A stretch of DNA of 64,000 nucleotides from Diplonema papillatum (Eukaryota; Euglenozoa; Diplonemea; Diplonemida; Diplonemidae): positions 1 through 64,000 of the forward strand of contig JAPJBO010000370.1 of assembly GCA_030068145.1 (NCBI GenBank), in the 5' to 3' direction. Below the pieces are notes generated by a model, which was not told the origin of the DNA, did no database searches, and was given only the letters and a program-made list of their open reading frames with translations. The position numbers and the translations under genes were made by a program. Shown one piece after another: positions 44,067 through 56,100 of this stretch (positions within the stretch are counted from its first letter, which is position 1; each line of letters starts with the position of its first letter).

Positions 44067-47000
44067 CTATTTCCACAGCTTCTTTGCACTAATATCTTGT
44101 TCGCCGCCTTTGTCGGTGACCTTCACAACCGCCATTTCGAAATCCTCCTGCGTGACGTGCACGCGACGCTCTCTCAAGGCGAACATGCCTGTGTGGGTGT
44201 GTGTTCAAGTTCAGGGCTTTGAGTGGGTAACGTCTGAATCGAAGTATAGCCCGCTTGTCACTTTCACCAGTCGGCTTTGAGTTTCCGACACGCTGCTTTT
44301 GGTCCTGTGACTCCTCTCCGAAGGGTAGGTGGGGCGGATCCTTCGGGGGACGGATAGAGCGTGGGAGGCTGTCAGCTTCTTCATCCGGCACTCGGCTCAA
44401 GACTTCTGTTTTCATCTTGCGGTGTTAGCTGCACGGGGTTTTCGGCCCCAGGCAACAGCTGAGTGTCTTCACACAGGCGGCACATCTCACCCGAGGATGT
44501 GGCAAGCTCTCGCTGTGCAATGAGCTTGGCCTGACTAGCTGTTCCAAACTCCTGGTGCAAGCACCCGTCATGGTCGGCAGTCACTACCTGGGTCACGGTT
44601 TTGAGTCCTGTTCCGAGACTCGCTCGCGGGGAAGTGGCGTGAACCACTTGTCGCCAAGCATTCTGCATGCTGACGACTGCTACCCCTGGGTGTGTGTGTG
44701 TGTGTCTTCAAGTGCACGGCTTAAAGAGAGTGAGGTCTGAAGCGAAGTATAGCCCACTTGTCAATTTCACCAGTGGGATTTGAGATTCTAGCACGCCGCT
44801 TTGCACAGCTCTATTCTGTCCAGGTCCTACATTCTTCAAGCCCCACAGACGACCCATGGCATCCCTTCTGACAACTCGTGTACGGTGCGTTCGCACGGAA
44901 AAAGAGTCACACCTGCTTCCGTGGTGCAACCTTTGATTTCGGCACCCGACGCACCAATCAGCTTCTCAGCGATCACCCTTAAGTTTACCCCGCGCATCAA
45001 GTTCATTTTCCGGGAGTGGATCTTCAGAATGTCGAGTCTGCGTTTTATTAAAACAGGGTGAATAAAGTGAATAAAATATTTCACAGGTCGCATGATTGCG
45101 ATGATGAATGACCTCAGGAACGAGTACTTGAACTAACATAGGCAAAAGCTAAGACCAGGTTCGGAAATTCTTCTGTTCCTCGCATGACCACTTCGACAAC
45201 TTGATTGACGACGTAGCTCATGAATATGCAACCGTTCATCATAGACATAAATCTGGTGCGGTACTGTCAGAACGCGCTTGGTGGACAAGGGGGAAGCTCA
45301 GATGTGGCCTACGCTAGGCGACGTTTCCATATGTGCATACCTCGCTTCTTCAGATGGAGCCGGGAACTCAATCTTCCTGTCGATACGGCCGGGTCGGAGG
45401 AGGGCGGAGTCGAGGATGTCGATTCGGTTCGTTGCCATGATGATTTTGATGGACGTGGTGGACTCGAACCCGTCGAGCTGGTTCAGAAGCTCAAGCATCG
45501 TACGCTGCACTTCGGAATCGCCACCGCCGGAGCCACCAGAGTCGATTCGCGCGGAACCGATGGAATCGATTTCGTCCATGAAGATAATCGAAGGGGCCTT
45601 CTCACGCGCCATCACGAACAGCTCTCTCACCATTCGCGAACCCTCACCGATGTACTTCTGCACCAACTCACTGCCGGACACTCTGATGAAGCAGCAGTCC
45701 GTGTGATGCGCGACAGCCCTAGCCAAAAGAGTCTTCCCCGTTCCCGGGGGTCCGTATAGCAGGACACCCTTCGGCTGAGCAATACCGAGGGAGTCGAAAA
45801 GCTCCGGATGCTTGATGGGAAGTTCGATGACCTCTTTAATTTCCTTGATTTGCCGGCTGAGCCCTCCAATCATGTCATACGTGGACCCCGGGACCTTCTC
45901 GACTCTCATGAGGGAGACGAGCGGGTCGACTTTCGTGGGAAGCACCTTGTGCAACGCGTAGCTTTCGCTCTTTAACGCCACACGTGTGTTTGGCGTGAGA
46001 ATCGTCGGGTCGATCTCTCGGTCAATGGCCACCACGTATTTTCCTTCTGCACCAACCTTTACAAGCGCCTTCTTTTTCCCCATCAGCTTCACAACCTCAC
46101 CGACCGCGCTTCCGCTCTCGAGCAAGTGGAAGTTCTCATCGCGGAGGTTCCGTACCCGTCTGTTCAGCTCATTTCGGCTTGCCTGCGGGTTTTGTTGTGT
46201 CGATTCAACGTGGCCAACGAGCAAAGAAATCATCATCCTCTGGAATACATACTCGCACACCCGGAAAAACTGGGGCAGCGGTAGCCTCCGCACGCACGGA
46301 CGTAGTATCTTGTGAAAAAGGTAACCTGAAGAAAACATGAAGAAGACTTTCAGAATTGACGGATGCCTTGGTAGAGAACATGATTCGAAATTGTCGCTGG
46401 TGGGCAGCGAAAGGCCGCTCACGGACGGAGTGACTGGTAGAAAAAAAGTAGTTGGAGAAGTCAGAAAAGCTCACATCTCATGAACAAAAGCTTCAGAAAT
46501 GAGGAATGCCTTGGGGAGAATGGTAATCATCATTTTCACGGATGGATACTTGCACAGTACGGTAAGTTCACACGCAGGGGTGCAGCAACGTTCGAAAAGG
46601 TAGCGAACGAGTCAGGAAAGCTCACATCTCATGAACAAAAGCTTCAGAAATGAGGAATGCCTTGGGGAGAATGGTAATCATCATTCTCATGGATGGATAC
46701 TTGCACAATACGGTAAGTTCACACGCAGGGGTGTAGCAACGTTCGAAAAGGTAGCTTGGACGAGTCAGAAACGCTCACATCTCATGAACGAAAGCTTCAG
46801 AAATGAGGAATGCCTTGGGGAGAATGGTAATCATCATTCTCACGGATCGATACTCATACAGCACGGTGAGTTCACACGCAGGGGTGCAGCAACGTTCGAA
46901 AAGGTAGCCTGGACGAGTCAGAAAAGCTCACATCTCATGAACAACAGCTTCAGAAATGAGGAATGCCTTGAGGAGAATGGTAATCATCATTCTCGCGGAT

Positions 47001-50000
47001 ACTCGCACATCCGGAAATACAGGGCAGAGGAAGACTCGTACACAAGGAACGAGTGGAAAGGTAGCCTGGACGAGTCAGAAACGCTCACATCTCATGAACG
47101 AAAGCTTCAGAAATGAGGAATGCCTTGGGGAGAATGATAATCATCATTATCATGGATGGATACTTGCACAATACGGTAAGTTCACACGCAGGGGTGTAGC
47201 AACGTTCGAAAAGGTAGCTTGGACGAGTCAGAAACGCTCACATCTCATGAACAAAAGCTTCAGAAATGAGGAATGCCTTGGGGAGAATGGTAATCATCAT
47301 TCTCGCGGATACTTGCACATCCGGAAATACAGGGCAGAGGAAGACTCGTACACAAGGAACGAGTGGAAAGGTAGCCTGGACGAGTCAGAAACGCTCACAT
47401 CTCATGAACGAAAGCTTCAGAAATGAGGAATGCCTTGGGGAGAATGGTAATCATCATTCTCATGGATGGATACGTGCACAATACGGTAAGTTCATATGCA
47501 GGGGTGTAGCAACGTTCGAAAGGTAGCTTGGACGAGTCAGAAACGCTCACATCTCATGAACAAAAGCTTCAGAAATGAGGAATGCCTTGGGGAGAATGGT
47601 AATCATCATTCTCATGGATGGATACTTGCACAATACGGTAAGTTCACACGCAGGGGTGTAGCAACGTTCGAAAAGGTAGCTTGGACGAGTCAGAAACGCT
47701 CACATCTCATGAACAAAAGCTTCAGAAATGAGGAATGCCTTGAGGAGAATGGTAATCATCATTCTCATGGATGGATACTTGCACAATACGGTAAGTTCAC
47801 ACGCAGGGGTGTAGCAACGTTCGAAAAGGTAGCTTGGACGAGTCAGAAACGCTCACATCTCATGAACAAAAGCTTCAGAAATGAGGAATGCCTTGGGGAG
47901 AATGGTAATCATCATTCTCGCGGATACTCGCACATCCGGAAATACAGGGCAGAGGAAGACTCGTACACAAGGAACGAGTGGAAAGGTAGCCTGGACGAGT
48001 CAGAAACGCTCACATCTCATGAACGAAAGCTTCAGAAATGAGGAATGCCTTGGGGAGAATGGTAATCATCATTCTCATGGATGGATACGTGCACAATACG
48101 GTAAGTTCATATGCAGGGGTGTAGCAACGTTCGAAAGGTAGCTTGGACGAGTCAGAAACGCTCACATCTCATGAACAAAAGCTTCAGAAATGAGGAATGC
48201 CTTGGGGAGAATGGTAATCATCATTCTCACGGATGGATACTCGTACAGCACGGTGAGTTCATGCAGGGGTGCAGCAACGTTCGAAAAAGTAGCGTGGACG
48301 AGTCAGAAAAGCTCACATCTCATGAACAAAAGCTTCAGAAATGAGGAATGCCTTGGGGAGAATGGTAATCATCATTCTCGCGGATACTTGCACATCCGGA
48401 AATACAGGGCAGAGGAAGACTCGTACACAAGGAACGAGTGGAAAGGTAGCCTGGACGAGTCAGAAACGCTCACATCTCATGAACGAAAGCTTCAGAAATG
48501 AGGAATGCCTTGGGGAGAATGGTAATCATCATTCTCATGGATGGATACGTGCACAATACGGTAAGTTCATATGCAGGGGTGTAGCAACGTTCGAAAGGTA
48601 GCTTGGACGAGTCAGAAACGCTCACATCTCATGAACAAAAGCTTCAGAAATGAGGAATGCCTTGAGCAACGTTCGAAAAGGTAGCTTGGACGAGTCAGAA
48701 ACGCTCACATCTCATGAACAAAAGCTTCAGAAATGAGGAATGCCTTGGGGAGAATGGTAATCATCATTCTCGCGGATACTTGCACATCCGGAAATACAGG
48801 GCAGAGGAAGACTCGTACACAAGGAACGAGTGGAAAGGTAGCCTGGACGAGTCAGAAACGCTCACATCTCATGAACGAAAGCTTCAGAAATGAGGAATGC
48901 CTTGGGGAGAATGGTAATCATCATTCTCATGGATGGATACTTGCACAATACGGTAAGTTCATATGCAGGGGTGTAGCAACGTTCGAAAGGTAGCTTGGAC
49001 GAGTCAGAAACGCTCACATCTCATGAACAAAAGCTTCAGAAATGAGGAATGCCTTGGGGAGAATGGTAATCATCATTCTCATGGATGGATACTTGCACAC
49101 TACGGTAAGTTCACACGCAGGGGTGTAGCAACGTTCGAAAAGGTAGCTTGGACGAGTCAGAAACGCTCACATCTCATGAGCAAAAGCTTTCAGAAATGAG
49201 GAATGCCTTGGGGAGAATGGTAATCATTATTCTCACGGATGGATACTCGTACAGCACGGTGAGTTCACATGCAGGGGTGCAGCAACGTTCGAAAAAGTAG
49301 CTTGGACGAGTCAGAAAAGCTCACATCTCATGAACAAAAGCTTCAGAAATGAGGAATGCCTTGGGGAGAATGGTAATCATCATTCTCATGGATGGATACT
49401 TGCACAATACGGTAAGTTCACACGCAGGGGTGTAGCAACGTTCGAAAAGGTAGCTTGGACGAGTCAGAAACGCTCACATCTCATGAACAAAAGCTTCAGA
49501 AATGAGGAATGCCTTGAGGAGAATGGTAATCATCATTCTCATGGATGGATACTTGCACAATACGGTAAGTTCACACGCAGGGGTGTAGCAACGTTCGAAA
49601 AGGTAGCTTGGACGAGTCAGAAACGCTCACATCTCATGAACAAAAGCTTCAGAAATGAGGAATGCCTTGGGGAGAATGGTAATCATCATTCTCGCGGATA
49701 CTCGCACATCCGGAAATACAGGGCAGAGGAAGACTCGTACACAAGGAACGAGTGGAAAGGTAGCCTGGACGAGTCAGAAACGCTCACATCTCATGAACGA
49801 AAGCTTCAGAAATGAGGAATGCCTTGGGGAGAATGGTAATCATCATTCTCATGGATGGATACGTGCACAATACGGTAAGTTCATATGCAGGGGTGTAGCA
49901 ACGTTCGAAAGGTAGCTTGGACGAGTCAGAAACGCTCACATCTCATGAACAAAAGCTTCAGAAATGAGGAATGCCTTGGGGAGAATGGTAATCATCATTC

Positions 50001-51215
50001 TCACGGATGGATACTCGTACAGCACGGTGAGTTCATGCAGGGGTGCAGCAACGTTCGAAAAAGTAGCGTGGACGAGTCAGAAAAGCTCACATCTCATGAA
50101 CAAAAGCTTCAGAAATGAGGAATGCCTTGGGGAGAATGGTAATCATCATTCTCGCGGATACTTGCACATCCGGAAATACAGGGCAGAGGAAGACTCGTAC
50201 ACAAGGAACGAGTGGAAAGGTAGCCTGGACGAGTCAGAAACGCTCACATCTAATGAACAAAAGCTTCAGAAATGAGGAATGCCTTGGGGAGAATAGTAAT
50301 CGGATAGATCCTTGCACAGCAAGCTCGTTCACATGCAGGGGTGTAGCAACGTTCGAAAAGGTAGCCTGGACGAGTCAGAAACGCTCACATCTCATAAACA
50401 AACGCTTCCTCACAGATGGCCATAGTCTTGGTAGCAATTGCAGCAGGCGCTGGAGCGTGAGTTGCTCACCGACCGACACATTGACATCAACCAGAGTATA
50501 AAAAGGTTGTAAGCGCAGAGTTGGTGTCAGGTGCCTACATCGACCATTCTGGGCAAGAATCTTGCGCCCTGTCGGCTCCGCTGCACAGCACGTGCCAGCC
50601 TGCTTCGTGCCCCTGCCAAGACTCACCCTTCATCAACCTCGACGGTAGGAATGAGGAGAATGCATCGGTGTTTCTAGCAGTCGGTGTCTTCGCCTCGTTT
50701 CCAGAGGTGTTGCATCTGAAAGCACCGGGAATGAGCTGATCCAAGGAAGCGACGGTGAAATTCTCAGTGACGATGAAACTGGCAAGAGTCGTCTCGAGAC
50801 CGAGAGTGCAACTGAATTTGCAACGAAGCACGGCGAAGGCAGGAACCAGCGCTGTCACCTTACGGGACCCAGTCATCCGAAGCACGGGCAGAACTGGATG
50901 CGCCGCCTCTTCAAGGGACAGGTGTCCAGTGTCACGGACTAAATACACTAGCGTTGGAAATTGGGACACTTTTGGACCAGAGACAAATAGGTGTCGGAAT
51001 TTACGGGGTAGGTATTGAAGGTAAAATAGCTGCAGATCGTTTTCAAAACTCGGCGGGTGGTGCAGTCTGGAAGCCATCCGCCGACGTGTTAGGTTGGTAG
51101 GAACAGGGCAGACCTCGAGTCGCAGAAAGTTCTCCTGCTTCTTCCTTTCTATTGCTTTGCCTTCTTCGAACTTCGCGTCGTAGTAAAGCGCCGCCGTCGC
51201 TGGCCCGTCTGACAT
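44067..51215 (-). CDS. RPT6: 26S proteasome regulatory ATPase RPT6 (PSMC5), four exons
   Basis: Exons: 51114-51215, 45341-46182, 44913-45037, 44067-44188; all introns are GT-AG. Phases close exactly, giving 396 residues against about 405 in the family. Exon 1 (34 codons) ends NFLRLE, which joins ASRNELN of exon 2 as in the conserved RLEAQRNELN. Exon 2 holds the OB-fold region and most of the AAA+ domain: Walker A GPPGTGKT (178-185), Walker B IIFMDEID (233-240), arginine-finger region LLRPGRIDR (295-303). Exon 3 continues [16 protein letters not shown]. Exon 4 gives [19 protein letters not shown] and ends KKLWK, the expected RPT6 end. The protein unfolds substrates in the ATPase ring of the 19S particle. 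The short, Lys/Glu-rich N-terminal helix is the least conserved part. Intron 1 (4.9 kb) contains a large tandem array. Confidence 0.93.
44195..44805. repeat. Direct duplication within RPT6 intron 3
   Basis: About 110 bp at 44195-44305 (GAAGTATAGCCCGCTTGTCA, TTTCACCAGTCGGCTTTGAG) recur at 44690-44800 (GAAGTATAGCCCACTTGTCA, TTTCACCAGTGGGATTTGAG). Each copy is preceded by a GT run. Confidence 0.75.
46440..50405 (+). repeat. About 26-copy, 152-158-bp tandem array inside RPT6 intron 1
   Basis: Units carry CTCACATCTCATGAACAAAA, GCTTCAGAAATGAGGAATGC and GGAGAATGGTAATCATCATT. Two kinds are interleaved: one with GGATGGATACTTGCACAATA and CGGTAAGTTCACACGCAGGG, the other with ACTCGCACATCCGGAAATAC and AAGGAACGAGTGGAAAGG. 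A block of four to five units appears duplicated as a whole (46.9-48.1 kb compared with 49.3-50.1 kb). A diverged ancestor is recognisable at 46240-46420, still next to exon 2, so the array grew from intron sequence. The plus-strand frames reading [18 protein letters not shown] are by-products. Confidence 0.9.
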
Positions 51216-53145
51216 TGCACCGACGCGACTGTCCCTCCCGCCCCTCAGGTACCCTCTTGTTTCCCCGTTCCCTGTTCAGGCGGCCTATTTTTAGACTTCA
51301 GCCAACGGGTAAGGTTGCACACACAGTAATATAATACATCCTCCTCTTACTGCGTATACTGGCTCCGTCTGCTGCTTCGTCTTTACCGTCGCGGATGATG
51401 CAAAAATCGAAAGTAGAAAAGTCAGGCGAGGGGTGAAGTTACGATGTTTTCGGGATAGCGACGGGGTTATTTAACCTTGTACAGGTGATAGGTATTCGTC
51501 GGATATATTAAGCTTCTAAGATCTGCGATCTTATACGACTAAAACATTTGCACGCGGGTCGACGGAGCTGTCGGTCCTGCGCCCACCAAGCACCAGCCCT
51601 GCAAGCCCGCGGGGTTTCAACGCGAAAAGTCGCTGTCCGGTCTTCGCTGAGAGCTGCAGGACTGTTGTGGCCCAGGCCCGCTTCTTCCTGCGCTTGCGCC
51701 CTTCAAATCACCCGATCAAGAAGCGGCGGGAAGCGGGAACCTCTTTTCACGTGCCCAACACCTGCAAGCTTCGGAGAGCTGCGCATGTCGGAAACCATGC
51801 GAGAGCACGAGATAGGCACGGGTCGCTTTTTTTGCCCGCACACACCGCATAGATTTTTCGAAAGGCGCTACGGTGTCCGTTCGACTGAACTGCGAAAGGC
51901 GTTATCGTGCACCTTTCCTTCCATCTACGACTACTCGCTGTTGCAGAATACTTAGCTATCGTGCTCTATCAATACCAACGACTTGACGCGCGTGCAAAAT
52001 GTCAGACGCTAGCGCCTGTCAAGAGCATGCGTGACTTAGCCGTGCTTTAAACGTGAGATGGGGGGCATCGGCTCACTCTGTCAAAGAACCACAACCCCCC
52101 TCATCTAAAAGTGCTTGCTGTCGCAGAATCCTCGTCGCACAAGTGCGCAAAATGGAGAAAGGAGATACAATAGGAGATTGCGTCCATCCCGCGAAACTCC
52201 CACTTGTGTGTGGATGCATTTTTCTGAGCGAGGTGCGCCGCGTGCAGCGGGTGTCAATAGCGTGCCTTCACTACGCTTTTGCCACGTCACTGCAACCGAG
52301 TGTGCGTGAGAGAATGTAGCAGGTTTCGTGCGTGTCATGAAACTCTCCTGCGTGGGAACGTTTGGTCGCTACTAGTGGGCAAAGGGGTGTTCGATCTTGG
52401 CGAAAGGCTAGTGTGCGCCCGCCAACGCTCTCCGACGTTGGCCGCCCTCATGCCTTTGTAGCGTTTTTTTTCGAGGTTTAAAGGTCGTCGTAGATTTCCA
52501 CTGGTTATTCGCACGCTCACTTTGGCTAGCCAAGGTTGTGACCAATGTGACCGGCACCAAGACCGCTACAAATGTAGTTTTGGGCCCCAACGCACGCATT
52601 TCCCCAACTGGCTTCCGTTGAAAGGTCGGAGGCTCTGAGGCAACCTCGTCCCGAGCGTGTGAGAGATTTTTTGCGCAAGCTAATTCCGCCCTCATTCACC
52701 CCACGTCGCCCAGTCCGGCGGACAAGAAGCGGCCACTTAGAACGAGGACTCTGCGTGAGCGTTTCGATGCAGTACCCCGAGTTCACGCCCATTTAATGTT
52801 TTGAGAGTGATAAGAGGCTGAGGAGCGATTTCCCTCCCAATGCCTTCAAACATTCGCTTCACGCGACGTAGCCTATCCTGAGGGAGACTGCGGCGCGAAC
52901 CAGCGAGGAGTTCCGATCGGTTTCCCAGCTTTGACGCGCATCAAACGAGGAAGCGATTTCCACACAACATGCCTCCAACATTCGCTTTACTGGTGCAAGC
53001 CACCCGGAGGAGAAATATTTTGCGCGGACCAGTTACGAGATGGTTCGATGGGTGTTATACCCGCTCAAATTGTACATTACAGCCAGTCATCACCCCGTAT
53101 TCACAAAGAGGGTTGTCGCCCAGTCTCGACCGACAGCGACCTTCC
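51216..53145. other. Intergenic region between RPT6 and the E2 gene
   Basis: It holds the RPT6 promoter side and the E2 3' side. Frames on the plus strand at 51548-51955 and 52053-52319 have no family. No repeat of note. A direct 50-bp similarity (GAGGAGTTCCGATCGG compared with AGTTACGAGATGG) between 52800-52920 and 52925-53050 is weak. Confidence 0.4.
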
Positions 53146-56100
53146 TCAGCCAGCGTGCGTCTTCGTCCAGGACACTGCTTCGCGATCGAAAGCGGCCTGT
53201 ATTTGATTAAACTTCTTGGACACGATGGATTCTTGATGAAGTCCGTCGATTATACAGACGGTCGATATGGTTGTATAATTTATACAATTTGCGCACTAAC
53301 TCCGTACAATCCGGGTGATACACCTCTGCACACGCAGTTCCAATCCAGGAAATAGGGGGTGGACGGATTCGTTATGCAGCTTTCTTCACCACGAACGACG
53401 CGAAACAGGGATTCGGGGATATTCTTCCGTACGCCCATGCGCCTCAAGGCACAGATTGCAAACGAACCGGAGGAAGAAGGTTCGTTCATGTTTTGGCCCT
53501 GAGAGGGTGCGACATTTCGCCAACTGTATCCAACACCGAAAGCCGACGCGGGCAAGAACAACAAAGCACAACCCTTAGCCGGGCCGCGTGGCGTAGTACG
53601 GTGCGCATTGACATACTCACTGATGCAACAATGCACGGGTTCGATGAATAGTAGTCATCCTAATTATGTTTGTTTGTGCGCACTTCCTTCGAACCTGTTT
53701 TGTACATCTCACGGGAGTGAGGATAGTACGCTGCCATCGATCGGTTTCTGTTCTTGACAAATTGCACTAGCTAGACACAACAAAACGAGGTGCTGTCCGG
53801 AAACACAAGAACGTTCACTCTAAAAACGCACCCTTCCACCGACGAGCCTCCAGAAGGGAGCACCCGCGATGGTTTGTTTCCATGTCCTGGAGGCACAGTG
53901 GAGACCTACGACGAATCGCCGCAATGCGCATGGATCTCGCAGCGCAAAACAAACCGTACCTTGTCGGTCGACAGCTGATGGGCAATTTCCGGCTCGACCG
54001 GGTTCTCGGGGCGAGGCGAGTTCAAGAGCTCGCGGAGTTGTCGAAGCACGTCGATGATTTTGATGGAGGGCTTCCAGCAGCCGAGGGCCTCTTCGCAGAC
54101 CTCTCCTGTCTCCTTAGTTATGCTGGGGTGGTACACGCGCGTCTTGAAGCGGAAGGACGGCATTTTGAACGGGTAGTCCGGCGGGACCTCGATGGATACT
54201 ACGAAGACGCCGCCCTGGTATGGCGATCCTTCGGGTCCTTGAATGCGGGCTTCCCAATTTCGCTGTGGTGGGTGAGTATGCGCGTGCTGGAGCTGATTTA
54301 AAATGGGCGCTGTCTGAGGGAACGTATTGGTTGCGATCCTGCGCAATGGCAGCTGCAGTAGAGCAGCTCACTGCGTGAGACAACGCCGCCTCCCGATGAT
54401 CGCATGCACTTTCAGAAGCGGTGAAAGTACTGCGTGTGACAACACCACACCCTCCCGATGATCGCATGCATTTTCAGGTGCGGTAAAGTACGTAGGTGTG
54501 AATGTGTGAAGGAGATGAATGGCTGATCCTTTTGAGGCATGCTGACACTCGTCGCACCCCCCTCTCTCTCTCGCCCTTCAGCTTTCCTTCTGTGGTGCTC
54601 ACACTGAACCTTATCTCCAGTTTCGCCAGCCTGACCGAGCTTCCCGTCAATGCCGGCTGTTTGTCCACTTGTGTTTACCCTGCGTCATTTTCAGGTTAGC
54701 AACTTTGATGAACCACCACGACCGTTCTTTTGCCGCCTGGCCGACGCTCCCTGCACTGGATGCGGTAGAATTCAAGGAAGAAGTGCCACCGAACAACCCA
54801 CAGGTTGACATACCAGCCGTATCTGCACCAGTTGCACCTGCACCGGGTCCGACCAATGCTGAGTGCACTGAGACAACAGAAACTAGTCCACACCAGCCGG
54901 CGCTTCAGCCGTCCTCTTCACAGCGCCAGCAAAGCAAAGCGCACCCACTGGGGCAGAGTGTGCTGGTTCACAAAACACTACACCAAACCGCGGCCTTGAG
55001 ATCCATTGATCAGCCTCTTTTCCGTTTTAACAGCTCTTTTTTCTTGTTTTCACTCTCTCTTTTTGCTTGTTGGCAACATTTACATTCTATGCTGTTTCCA
55101 CACTTCTTCTCACTTGGTATGCTGGTGTTACACTCACAGCAGGTGGGTAGGCCCACTTCCATAAAAAATTTACTCGCCGCTGAAAAATTAAAAAGTTAAG
55201 AGAAAAAGTCCTTAGAGGACTAACACAATTCGTTTATTTCCTTAGAGGTACCAAACAATTTGTTTATTTCCTTAGAGGTACCAAACAATTTTTTTATTTC
55301 CGTAGAGGTACCAAAATCGAAATTCTCAGCCAATTTGGCCTAAAATTTGGCTTGAAATTGTTACCAGACTTTTTGGCTGGAAATGCACTTCGTGTTTTTT
55401 TTTTGGGGTCAAAATTCACATTTTCCAGATTTTGGCCGTTTTTGCAGATTTTGGCCATTTTGGGCCATTTTTGCCGATTTTGACCATTTTGGGCCAATTT
55501 TGCCGATTTTTCGAGATTTTGGCCATTTTGGGCCATTTTTGCCGATTTTTCCAGGTCTTGGCCATATATTCGGCCAACCTTGCCAAGTCCCAGGTTCGGG
55601 CCTGACCTCCAGGCTCCACAGGAGCCAAAATGGCCCAAAATGCCCAAAATCTGGAAAAATTGAAATTTTTGAAAATTTTGCTAAAAAGTTGCTAAGGGTA
55701 GGCGGTTTTTTTTTTTGGCCCATGTCCGCGCGCGCGTAAATTTTTGGGAACCCCCGGAAAAAAAAAACTTTTGCCAAAAAAAAACTTTTGGGATCTGTGC
55801 ATTGGAACCGGTCGTGAGAGCGACTGCAGGCGTAGTCACGAGCGTGTCCGGCTCGCGAAAAGTCGAAAACCTGTTCATCACACCGATACTTCACGGCGAT
55901 GCAAATCGCGTAGACTTTGTTTACCTCAGTGTGTATTGACTTTGAAGCTGACTATGCCCGGTGCTGGGTTGGTGCGCTGGGCAAGCAATATCGTGCTACT
56001 TTGACGTTGGTGTCAATCTAAACAGCAAGATTTGCGTAGCTCCTGCTGGACGCAGTCGAAGCACGCGGGATACAAGCACAGCCTCAGCCTCGAAAGTGTG

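Noticed and set aside
44836-45093. Separate small gene with RPT6-like sequence
   Set aside because: It is RPT6 exon 3. The frame departs from the family exactly at GAAGCAG|GTGTGA and resumes at 44188.
46631-50501. Plus-strand ORFs reading [18 protein letters not shown]
   Set aside because: They arise from the tandem array within RPT6 intron 1, restart in every unit, and have no family.
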